From: Microcyclospora pomicola
Lineage: Eukaryota; Ascomycota; Dothideomycetes; Capnodiales
Reading direction: 5' to 3'
DNA length: 64,000 nucleotides
NCBI GenBank assembly: GCA_002786065.1
Contig: NHNY01000003.1
Span: 248,001 to 312,000 of the forward strand
Shown here: positions 1-8,516 of the stretch, in pieces
Numbering within the stretch: the stretch's first letter is position 1
Layout of the letters: each line of letters opens with the position of its first letter
Made by a program: the position numbers and the translations under genes
The notes under the pieces: generated by a model
What the model was told of the DNA's origin: nothing
Seen by the model: the letters and a program-made list of their open reading frames with translations, nothing else
Database searches by the model: none

Positions 1-1836
1 GTGTGATGTAGTTCATGAATGGGAATCACGTCGATAGAGGTAGTTTCTCATGGCAGAGAAGGTATTGTTGAACTTGGACTGAGTAGAGTATGCTTGAGAC
101 GATGGACGACTAGAGTCCTCGGACACAAGAAGGACGACTCGTTCTCGCACGAATCGTTGAACCGGGTAGAATGGAATGCCTGTCGGACCACAGGCTGCTC
201 GACATGATCATGCAGATGGGTAGATAGAGGTGCCTACATGTATCTATCTACCTTACGATGTGCTTATAGCAGTAAGTCTGTACCTGTGTAAGATACTTAC
301 TTAGTGTCTACCGCTGCGCTTGTCCAAGGCCCTAAGCGTTGTTCTTACAGCTCGATCTCGGCGACTCAAACAGGCCTTTGCCCAGCCACCCGCGGTTTCT
401 TGTCGGCGCTTGATTTTCGTTGCTTGCTCGGCTTATGCTGCATAGAGTGTCGTATCTACTGTTGAAGATACTGTACTCTACAGTCAGACTGTGCAGAGAA
501 TACGCCAGACGTCACCCTGTCGAGCCTCCACCTCCACTCCAGCTCGCGTAACGTGCAGACGGTACATGCACAGTCGCGGCGACTCGTCACGACGACACCC
601 ACGCGACGTGGGATGAGGAGCGCGAATCTAGGCGTCGATCCCTGCTCGACTCGCATGTCTTTGCCGTTCTTTAGATGTTTCGGAGCCGAAGACTCGTCTC
701 GAGGGGATGAAAGGGTGAATGGATGCGTGACACGAGACGCGATGACTGGAGACGAGGGCGGCCCTGGTCACGTCACGTCATCCGGCGGCATTCGCGTGAT
801 GACCTACAGTTTGGGATATGTACCATCATGTCATATCTTGACCTGGAGGCGGCTGCTGTAATGCGATGGATGTAACGTATGGAGTTGGAGGAGTAGTAGT
901 ATCAAGAAGCATTCATCTATGACAGTGACTACGTTACGCCGCCGGACAAGAAGACTCACCAGCTCCATCATACCTGATCGCGTAAGCACCATCGTCCGGC
1001 TTCTACGAATAGCATCTTCTTCTTACAACGGCGACGCCTGATGATATAACTGCTTCCCGACTGGCTGTCGCATTTTTATGTCCTCACTCTCTGTCTCTGT
1101 CTCCTCTCCAACCCTGCTGGTACCTAAGGTAGCCTCTCGTCCTGATTCATCTAAAATGCTTGGGTGGTAATGCCCAGCTCGCGGCGCTCCCTCAATCATC
1201 TCGGCGTTTTCCGATTCAGAGATTGGTCCTCGATCGATCCCTGTCTGGCCTGAATTCGCCTCGCACCGCAGATCTGACCGTGGCTCTGTGATCGTTTTTG
1301 AGTATCATCTTGCTGCGCCGACAACGCCAGGTACGCTGCTGAAGTGTTGTACGGTACCGCATCGTCCGATAATTGCCAGCACTGCTTCAACATTTTCAAC
1401 TCCCGTGGATACCACCTCATCTCAACCTGCATCCGACGGCTGTGGCGCGCAAGCATTGATCCCGCCTTGCAGTTCCAGCACCAGCGACCCCCATCCATCC
1501 TGTACCGTACCTCTTTTTCTTCTCCGCCCTCCAATCTCTGGCCCGTCGGCGACCTGACGCACGAAGGCCCCGGAAGATCGGCAAGCGTGACGCCCGTTTT
1601 GTCCCGCGTCTACGCTGAATTGGTGGGATCCAGTCGTCGACCTCCTACAACCGCAATCACATTCCAGTCAGTGATCATTCAGCGTTGGGCTGGCGCATGA
1701 CGAGTCTGACGCAGGCATAAAGAGCGACGGTGTGGAGTGTGTGAGTAAGTCGCTGGATGCTATAGTCGCGAATTCACCCCATCCCATGTCAACACAAGAC
1801 CGCCGAGAGGGAGAACGTCAACCCCACCGCACAGCC
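1..1836. other. Intergenic, upstream of the HAL-type kinase
   Basis: No reading frame here looks like a protein. The longest frames are serine- and arginine-rich, overlap one another and have no recognisable domain. The last several hundred bases probably hold the promoter and leader of the kinase that starts at 1837. Confidence 0.5.
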
Positions 1837-3495
1837 ATGGCCGGCACCCGCACACAGACCCAAATCTTCCAGCCCGCTCGTCGACAGTCCACCACCACCA
1901 CCAACATGTCCGCCGACTCCTCTCCGCCCGCGGACCAAAAGAAAGGCCTGGGCTTCATCCGACGCCATTTCCACCGGAATCGCTCCAGCGTCGGCTTCCA
2001 TCAGCATGGCGGCGCAACGTTGCCACCAACCTCCACCACCACCAACACACCAATGCCATTCATAAGGAGGACATCCGCAGCGCCACTACCACCACCCGAG
2101 TCGCCATCAATCGCGCTTGAGACTGCAGGAGAAATTGATCAAGATTATTTACGACCCACCTCGCACGACTCGGAATCCGCACTCTCCCCAGATGACCTCA
2201 AGCGATCGCGGTCCAAAAGCTCGAAAAGCGTCGTCAAATGGGCGGAAGGGTTTGAGGAGCAAGTCAAACCGACCCCGCGACGACTCAGCTCGACGACCAG
2301 CACGCGACGGTCCTCCATCTACACGCGTGACGCGGATGGCAAGTACAAGGAGGGCGTCGATCACGGCGTCGGAACCAAAGCTCGTCGACTGTCCGTGCTG
2401 ATCCCCGACTCGATCGAGGTCGACGAGGCCCCGCTGGAGGACCATTTCAACTTCTTCGCGCGAGCCGGGAAGAAGAACATCGGCGAAGGAGGCGCGGCGG
2501 TCGTGCAGCAGATGACGAGCAAGACCGCCGGCAACGGTGGCAAAGAACGAGTCTTTGCCGTCAAGGAATTCCGCGACTGGGATGAGAGTGCCGAGACGGA
2601 ATGGGAGTACGAGCGCAAGATCAAGAGCGAATATGCCATTTCGAAGGCGTGCGAACATCCTAACATCGTCAACACCTATCGATTACTATACAGCAACAAC
2701 CACACGTCCTGGTACCATGTGATGGAGTTCTGCGATCAAGGCGACATCAACGACATCATCAATAAGAACTTCTTCTCGCGTGAGGATCGAAACTGCATGT
2801 TCAAGCAGCTCCTCCGTGGGGTGGACTATCTGCACTCCCGCGGGATCGCGCATCGGGATCTCAAGTCGGAGAACCTTCTCCTCACCAACACGGGCTGCCT
2901 CAAGATCGCCGACTTCGGCACCAGCGAGGTGTTCAGCGGCATCCACCCTGGCGCACGCAATTGTCGACAGCCGTCACTGATCGAGGACGACGCGGAGATC
3001 CATCTCTGCAAGCCAGGACTCGTCGGCAGCCGGCCGTACATGGCGCCGGAACTGCTCAAACGCGAGCAGCCCTACGACCCACGCGCCGTCGACGTGTGGA
3101 GCTGCGCGATCGTCTACATCACGCTGATCGTCGGCGGCACGCCCTGGGAATGCGCGTCCGGCGACGTCAACAACTACAACATCTACTGCAACACGTGGGA
3201 CAAGTACCAAGAACTCTATCCGGACGGCCTGATTAAGGAGGACCGCAGCCTACCGCTGTTCGCCTACACCAAGGAGTTCCGCAAGCTCGAGGACCCGCTC
3301 GCCACCCGCCTCATCTTCCAGATGCTGCACCCAGACCCCAACCACCGCATGTCGATCCGCGACGCGCTGGAGAGTAAGGTCGTCACCGAGTTCGCGTGCT
3401 GCCAGCAGGATGGCTACAGCGATGATATCCGCACCCGCCAGCGCAAGGCGCTGCATAACCACTGTCCGCAGAAGAAGACCAAGGGGCGGTCATAG
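1837..3495 (+). CDS. HAL/SAT4-type serine/threonine protein kinase
   Basis: Single-exon gene of 552 residues. The N-terminal ~210 residues are rich in Ser, Thr and Arg and look disordered. A complete kinase domain follows: a glycine-rich loop (GEGGAAVV), the ATP-binding lysine in VFAVKEF near residue 243, the catalytic HRDLKSEN near 339-346, DFG near 359, and MAPE near 402-405. The segment DVWSCAIVYITL followed by GGTPW is typical of the fungal HAL4/HAL5/NPR1 group, which controls plasma-membrane transporters and cation balance; that role is known for the family and inferred here. I chose the ATG at 1837 because its context (gccATGg) is strong. An in-frame ATG at 1786 would add 17 residues, and one at 1906 would also keep the domain. 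Kinase identity is certain; the exact HAL subtype is less so. Confidence 0.9.
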   Translation: MAGTRTQTQIFQPARRQSTTTTNMSADSSPPADQKKGLGFIRRHFHRNRSSVGFHQHGGATLPPTSTTTNTPMPFIRRTSAAPLPPPESPSIALETAGEIDQDYLRPTSHDSESALSPDDLKRSRSKSSKSVVKWAEGFEEQVKPTPRRLSSTTSTRRSSIYTRDADGKYKEGVDHGVGTKARRLSVLIPDSIEVDEAPLEDHFNFFARAGKKNIGEGGAAVVQQMTSKTAGNGGKERVFAVKEFRDWDESAETEWEYERKIKSEYAISKACEHPNIVNTYRLLYSNNHTSWYHVMEFCDQGDINDIINKNFFSREDRNCMFKQLLRGVDYLHSRGIAHRDLKSENLLLTNTGCLKIADFGTSEVFSGIHPGARNCRQPSLIEDDAEIHLCKPGLVGSRPYMAPELLKREQPYDPRAVDVWSCAIVYITLIVGGTPWECASGDVNNYNIYCNTWDKYQELYPDGLIKEDRSLPLFAYTKEFRKLEDPLATRLIFQMLHPDPNHRMSIRDALESKVVTEFACCQQDGYSDDIRTRQRKALHNHCPQKKTKGRS

Positions 3496-3689
3496 TCTGG
3501 GTCGTCATTGTCGCTGCTGTTGCTGCAATATCTCCTTTATCGTCATGCATCTCTGTTGCCGTCATGGCGGACTGGGACGGCCAGGCATCGCACCGCATGG
3601 CCAGGTCCGCGAAGGGAAGCAGCATCATCACCATCATCATTCTCATTTACCATCATCGTCGATCATCAATCATCATCAGCAAAGCAAAG

Positions 3690-3720
3690 CAGGCGCATCA
3701 GGCGAACCAGGCGAATCAGG
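3690..3720. repeat. 9-bp tandem repeat, three copies
   Basis: Three consecutive units of the form aggcgNANC (aggcgcatc, aggcgaacc, aggcgaatc), directly after a CAT-rich tract. It looks like slippage in the 3' region of the kinase gene. Confidence 0.6.
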
Positions 3721-4115
3721 TGCTATCAAAATCGGGCGCAATGTTGCAGGCTTCTTGGGTCTTGTCTTGTTCGCGAAGTTGGAGGACTCGGTGGATAAGG
3801 ACTTGGGTGGATCCATCGTCAACGTCGGTATTTCTTCGACTACAAAATCGGTCCCTTGGGCGGCGTGGGAGTGGTTCTCGACAGGGAGGCACGAGGGACG
3901 AAGGCGAAGCCCAGACTTCCAAAGAAGCAGGAACATGGATGCTCAGGAACAGAAAGGGCGTATCATGGCTGAAAGATGTGAGTGTTCCAGGCTTATGCTC
4001 AATGGCTATGCGATGCGAGAAAAGGCACGGAAGCGCTTCGTCGCTGTCCCTGCAGGTCACTGCAAATGTCTCCATGGAGCTAGCCACACCGCACCGTAAT
4101 GGGGAAGCGTGTCAG

Positions 4116-4640
4116 GTTCGCAAAAATGGGAGGATAACGTCTGTGATACCGCGTGCAGGAGGGAGGCTTTGTTGTATCTATCTATCCTATCTATCTCTAT
4201 GTGTAAGTTAGGTAAGTTAGGTAGGTAGGTACTCAAGATATTGGATAATCCCCCCCTGAGACTGGTACGTGAAATCATTGCGGGTATGGATGGACGTGCG
4301 CGCCTACATGTACAGCCATGTCTCCCTTTCACCTTCACTTCACGTTTTAGTTCTCTCTACGACGAGGTAGGGGAGGCAGACGATGCATCGAACTGGTCAG
4401 CGACACTGCAGAACTGAGCAAGGGCAGTTGTGACGATCAGGCTCGCACAATGGGAGGACGACATGTGTGATACTGCATGCTGGAGGGAGGGAGGGAGGGA
4501 GGGAGGGAGGCTTTGTTGTGTCTATCTATCTATCTACCTTATTGACATGCATCTTAGAGGGGTACTTGAGGTATTGGGTGACTCCGAGATGGGGAGTTGA
4601 ATATCTCACGTACGTGTGTATAGGTAGGTATGAATGGAAG
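4116..4640. repeat. Diverged direct duplication with internal microsatellites
   Basis: The segment from about 4116 to 4290 recurs from about 4440 to 4640, offset by about 325 bases. Shared blocks in order are a tgggagg start, tgtgata followed by ccgcgtgc or ctgcatgc, a run of ggga units, ggctttgttg, tatctatc repeats, a variant of acttgaggtattggg, and a tacgtg block before a diverged tail. Several differences are C to T or G to A. The ggga run has grown in the second copy (4482-4510). No coding capacity or terminal repeats were seen. Confidence 0.6.
4482..4510. repeat. (GGGA)n microsatellite
   Basis: About seven tandem ggga/gagg units. The equivalent place in the upstream copy (about 4151-4160) has only about two. 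Confidence 0.85.
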
Positions 4641-5092
4641 TGCATCTGAAGTTCAATACATTGAAACATCATCACAGACCGTGGATACGTGCTTGCTCTC
4701 CCATCTGATGAGTAAGTAACTAACTGACCTATCTGGAATGACTTTGACTTCGACTACATGAAATCCTCGGCAAAGGGGCTTACTGTGAAAGATGCAGGAC
4801 GGAGAAGACTGGATGGATCTTCCAGATTTATATAACGTGCAAAGATACCTTACCTACTTGTAGATGCGGGAGATAGACGTAGAAGAGAATGGAGATTGCG
4901 GATGGGATTAGTTGAAGGGAGGGGACTGTATAGTGGAAGAGTACGAGGTTGCATTGCTTGACTATCTAAGGTGTAGAATCGATTTCAGTCCTTTGCCTTC
5001 ATTCCTTTAGCGAGCTGCGATATCGCAGAGTAGATACCCTCCTCACCTTCCAAGTAAGCGAGTGGTAGAACGAGTTCAGGGCTCGATCGTCT

Positions 5093-5109
5093 AGAGAGAG
5101 AGAGAGAGA
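5093..5109. repeat. (AG)n microsatellite
   Basis: An uninterrupted AG dinucleotide run of about eight units. Confidence 0.85.
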
Positions 5110-5431
5110 CTTCCTCTGTGCCGTAAGTGAAGAAAGACATCGACTGAGGCCGACCCCTGTCCTTGTAGCGGAGCAATATTCGAGTGCCAGTTCACGAAAT
5201 TGCACAGCCATCATAAATATCTTCGCGTCCGTCGCAAACAACATCATCGAGTTCGCAAACTTCGGCCGCGGAACTGGAGAGACTTTCAAGTGCGTAGGTG
5301 TCCACTTTAGAACCGAGGGGATGAAAGCGATACCGTATGCTAGTGCACAAGTGAGCGATAGAGCGATATTCGAGCGTACCACGTCCGTCGTGAATGAATC
5401 GACAAATCATTGCCGATTCGAGTGACATTGT

Positions 5432-6051
5432 TCACTCCCGGTCGTCAATATATGGCGGTGGCGAAGGGTTGTGAGTTTGCTCGCCAGATTCGCAAAATGG
5501 CAAAAGGCTCTGCAGGAGTGCGATGGCGTTGTGGATTCTCTGCGACGTGAGGCCCTCTGGTAGACGCACTTGCATGGCCGATGGTCTTGGGGAGAGATTG
5601 CTATGTTGTCGTTGGTCTTGCCATAGCGTGGAGCTTGGCTGAAGCGAAGGGAAATTGAGAACCGGTGTTTCGACTATATCTCATGAGTACATGATCGGAG
5701 ATGGCAGGGGGCGAGTTCTTTCCTACCTGAGCTTGCGACACTCTCACGAGCACCATAGACCACAGTCGAGTACGTGTTGTCCCCAAGGTCGATTGCTTCG
5801 TCCCCGTGCCGTTGCTGTTGTGGCGCAGGAACGGCATCAGTGGTGGCAATCGGTGAAGATAGAATCAGTTCTGCCGAAGCCAGCGAAGTGGTACTCGAAG
5901 ACTTGTCCAGTCTGGCAGCGGTTGCCGTGTGCTCGGCAGGCTTTCTTGCTTTTAGACGCTGAAGACGATTTCCGGACTTCTTCTGCCGAGCGCTTTGTTG
6001 CTCAGGTGTTTGTAGCGCAAGTGAAGCATTGACATGGGGACCTGAATCCAT
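5432..6051 (-). CDS. Two-exon hypothetical protein (orphan)
   Basis: Model: exon 1 at 6051-5727 and exon 2 at 5673-5432, with a 53-nt intron (GTAGGA...ATATAG), giving 188 residues. Exon 1 starts with ATG (MDSGPHVNASL) and is open for 108 codons; exon 2 resumes in the same frame after the splice (ASS-VETPVLNFPSL) and ends in IDDRE-stop. The summed length is a multiple of three, which supports the junction. The protein is hydrophilic. A basic Lys/Arg-Leu stretch (KKSGNRLQRLKARK) lies near residues 24-37, a Ser/Thr-rich middle follows, and there is a short helix-prone segment (LTSQRIHNAIALLQSLLPF) near the C-terminus. I recognise no family. It could be a small nuclear or regulatory protein, but nothing in the sequence proves this. 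It lies 3' to 3' of nothing obvious and about 340 bases downstream of nothing coding; its neighbour on the right shares its strand. Confidence 0.6.
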
Positions 6052-6388
6052 GTTGTCTGAAAACTGATGGGAGCGCAGATCTGAAGATAAAAGGTGATGT
6101 TGAGCTACAGTGTGTGAGTTGACACTGCGATCGTGTCAGCTTGAAAGACCGAAGACAGTGACAGCGGAAAAGAAGGAGCGTGGCATGTACACGTATAGGT
6201 ACCTTGAGGTGCACGCAATCTCACTACAAGCAGGTGACATCTTCACCTTGAGCGCTCACGGGGAATCGAAAAGGGCAAGAGCAACAGAAGTATAACTTGA
6301 TCGTGAGATTGATCGTGTGATCGCTTCATCCAGCCTACGTGAATGGCAAGTGAGCTCATCAGCTTTCCTTTGGGGGTAATGCCCTCTA
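6052..6388. other. Short intergenic gap
   Basis: Gap of about 340 bases between two minus-strand genes. It should hold the 3' end of the membrane/spermidine-synthase-like gene and the promoter of the orphan gene. No other structure was seen. Confidence 0.5.
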
Positions 6389-8134
6389 TTACCACAGCTC
6401 CCACACGCGATCTGGCAAAACACCACGCATGATGCGCCAATGCCGTCGTGCACTTTCGATTTGCTGAGATTCCCACTTCAGCTCATCTCCAGCTTTTAGG
6501 ACGTCTTCAACGCCACGAACCTCTGCTCCACTCCCGCCAGCACCGTGCCCTTGCGGACCTGGGTATGCAATTTCCCATTCCTTCCGTGGTAGCAAGTAGT
6601 GCGCACGGCTCTTACTGCCGAGGAAGTCACGCGAGGTGGGCCTGCGGAAAGTCAAAGGGCCAGGAGTATTGCGGCAGAAGATTACCATGTTAAGAAAGTC
6701 ATTCCGCGGCGGTTCGGCCGACAATGATTGCACAGGCGGCTCGGTGTCGCGGAAGATCTTGCATTGCCGCTCGAAGGCTACGGCGATGGTGTGGAGGACG
6801 TGTTGAGTCAGGGGCAATGAGAGGTCGCCAGCATAGTTGAGAGCGATGACGCCGTTTGGTGTGAGTAGTGCGCGAAGCTGGGTGAGGAACTCGATCGTGA
6901 AGAGGGCGAGGGGCTCGGCACCACCAGTAAAGACGTCGTGGAGGATGTAATCGTATCGTTGCTGAGAGGCTTGTGAGGCGGAAACCCAGGCGACAGCATC
7001 TGTGAGCACTGCGGTATGGTTTGAAGGTAAGGAGAAGTATCGTGTGGCAAACTTGTGGACGGCAGGATCCAATTCAACGATGGTCGTGTCGATGCCGTGC
7101 TTGATGAGAGCCGTCGGTGCTGTGCCAATGCCGAGTCCAACGACCAGTGCTTTCGCTTCGAGGTCTGGTATGTCTGGATCCAGCTCCAATAACCGTACAG
7201 CTTCAAGCATAGCAAAGACAGAGTAGATGGGTTCGTTGACTTTCCATTTCTCATTTGCAGTTCGTGACGGCGTTAAGAGCCACTCACCGCCAAGTAGAGA
7301 ATGGTCGCAGCGAAGTACACGATAGTGTTCAGAAGTGGATTCGAGAACCGAGACGTATCCAGTCGTGCTCCAGGCACGGTCGAGGATGGTCCAGTTATGA
7401 GGAGCCAACGAGGTGTTGAGTTGAGACATGCCTGTGATACTGGGTATATAGGGGCTGAGCAGCAACGTATGAACCAGAGCTGGAGCTGCTAGACCCATCC
7501 ATTTTGAAGGGGACAGCAAAGACAAGGTACTTGCTATCAGTAGCTGGAGGGTAGTAGGGTTGATGAGCGGGAAAGAGACCATGAACTGTGGCAATATCGT
7601 GGCAAGGAAGCCTTCCATTATTATGCAGCTAGAGGTGCTAATCATGACCGGAATGACGGCCGCAGCAGTAATTCCGAGGATCCTGAATGCTTGCAAGCTC
7701 TCTACCTCCTTGGCTGCTAGCCATACAATCGGAATGAGTCCAGCATGGCAAGTCATGAATCCTAATGTGATCGGTCCCCAGATTGGCCCTAGGCTGCCGC
7801 TCATCTGTGTTGCTAGCAAGGTCACCAGTGGCACGAACGACGCCCACACGGCAGTGGATCTGAGGATAGTGATTGCACTCCGCTGCGGAGTGTAGGTAGC
7901 GATAGAATGTCCCAAGGCCACGGAGAACGCCACAGCATTTTTGTGGTTTACCGAGGATCGCACACTGCCATAGATGGGAGCCATGGCCGCTTGGGAAACC
8001 GGAGGGACCGAAGCGGCGAGGAAGAGTAATAATGCGATCCGACTCAATCGCTTCGTATCGGTCCATGTTGTTGGGTCTAGAGATTCGCTTTCGTGTGGCG
8101 GGTCCTCCAGGGACCTGGCTTTTCTTGTGGACAT
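6389..8134 (-). CDS. Multi-pass membrane protein with C-terminal spermidine-synthase-like domain
   Basis: Single exon of 581 residues from the ATG at 8134 (MSTRKARS). Residues ~30-240 contain about seven or eight hydrophobic segments, for example LSRIALLLFLAASVPP, GFMTCHAGLIPIVWLAA and TLQLLIASTLSLLSPS. The C-terminal half is a Rossmann-type SAM-binding fold: ALVVGLGIGTAPTALIKHG near residue 328, then TIVELDPAVHKFA, where the acid would bind the nucleoside, and a later LLTPNGVIALNY strand. In true aminopropyltransferases the catalytic loop reads D-x-[ST]-D-P. Here the matching place reads HDVFTGGAEP, so polyamine synthesis is doubtful and another SAM-dependent reaction is possible. Similar membrane/SpeE-like fusions are known in fungi without a settled function. 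A short out-of-frame upstream ORF precedes the start. Confidence 0.85.
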   Translation of the reverse strand: MSTRKARSLEDPPHESESLDPTTWTDTKRLSRIALLLFLAASVPPVSQAAMAPIYGSVRSSVNHKNAVAFSVALGHSIATYTPQRSAITILRSTAVWASFVPLVTLLATQMSGSLGPIWGPITLGFMTCHAGLIPIVWLAAKEVESLQAFRILGITAAAVIPVMISTSSCIIMEGFLATILPQFMVSFPLINPTTLQLLIASTLSLLSPSKWMGLAAPALVHTLLLSPYIPSITGMSQLNTSLAPHNWTILDRAWSTTGYVSVLESTSEHYRVLRCDHSLLGGEWLLTPSRTANEKWKVNEPIYSVFAMLEAVRLLELDPDIPDLEAKALVVGLGIGTAPTALIKHGIDTTIVELDPAVHKFATRYFSLPSNHTAVLTDAVAWVSASQASQQRYDYILHDVFTGGAEPLALFTIEFLTQLRALLTPNGVIALNYAGDLSLPLTQHVLHTIAVAFERQCKIFRDTEPPVQSLSAEPPRNDFLNMVIFCRNTPGPLTFRRPTSRDFLGSKSRAHYLLPRKEWEIAYPGPQGHGAGGSGAEVRGVEDVLKAGDELKWESQQIESARRHWRIMRGVLPDRVWELW

Positions 8135-8516
8135 GGTTGTAGTAGATGGCCAGCGTTGACAGCGTCTATGTGGAACGGGCGTCGTCTCTGTCGTCAATGA
8201 AGACCAGCTTCATGTATTCAGTGTCAGCGACACTTTTCGGATCCTTGTCGTGAGGATGAGTGGATCATCTCTCTTTTCGCCTTGCGATTCATGGACACAT
8301 TATAACATTGCAGTAATCCTTTGGTCTGGGCTGCTTATACGAGCTCTTCAGAATGAGTTGAGGCGTCACGTCACGAAGCTGGACCCTGATCCGCGCTACT
8401 GTTGCCATGCTGAAGCAACGGACATCAACAATGACGAGCTTTGTCGACTATGCAACGATCAAAGTGAACGATCAGATATTTCCTTCGAACTCTCTCCAGT
8501 ACTATCGATCGCAGCA
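8135..8516. promoter_or_regulatory. Divergent promoter between the SpeE-like gene and the haspin-like gene
   Basis: The two genes start back to back, 382 bases apart, so this interval must hold both leaders and both core promoters. It also holds a small minus-strand uORF and several plus-strand ATGs ahead of the haspin start. Confidence 0.6.
8166..8213 (-). other. Upstream ORF (15 codons) in the leader of the SpeE-like gene
   Basis: ATG at 8213 opens a 15-residue frame (MKLVFIDDRDDARST) that ends in TAG at 8166, 32 bases before the main ATG and in another frame. Whether it is in the transcript depends on the start site, which is not known. Confidence 0.35.

Larger units (their letters stand above)
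3496..5431. other. Repeat-rich intergenic region
   Basis: Low-complexity, largely non-coding stretch between the kinase and the orphan gene. It contains CAT-rich runs, a 9-bp triplication near 3690-3720, an imperfect duplication (about 4116-4640), a GGGA run and a GA run. The frame 3564-4211 on the plus strand runs through these repeats and shows no protein-like features. Confidence 0.55.

Noticed and set aside
3564-4211. 215-residue plus-strand frame after the kinase
   Set aside because: It runs through CAT and TATC microsatellites, has biased composition and no domain.
4195-4230. TTAGG-like tract resembling telomere repeats
   Set aside because: The units are TAGGT/AAGTTAGG, not TTAGGG, and the run is short and internal.
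8256-8516. N-terminal extension of the haspin-like kinase by 87 residues
   Set aside because: The added residues look like translated leader; the ATG at 8517 starts a haspin-like N-terminus.
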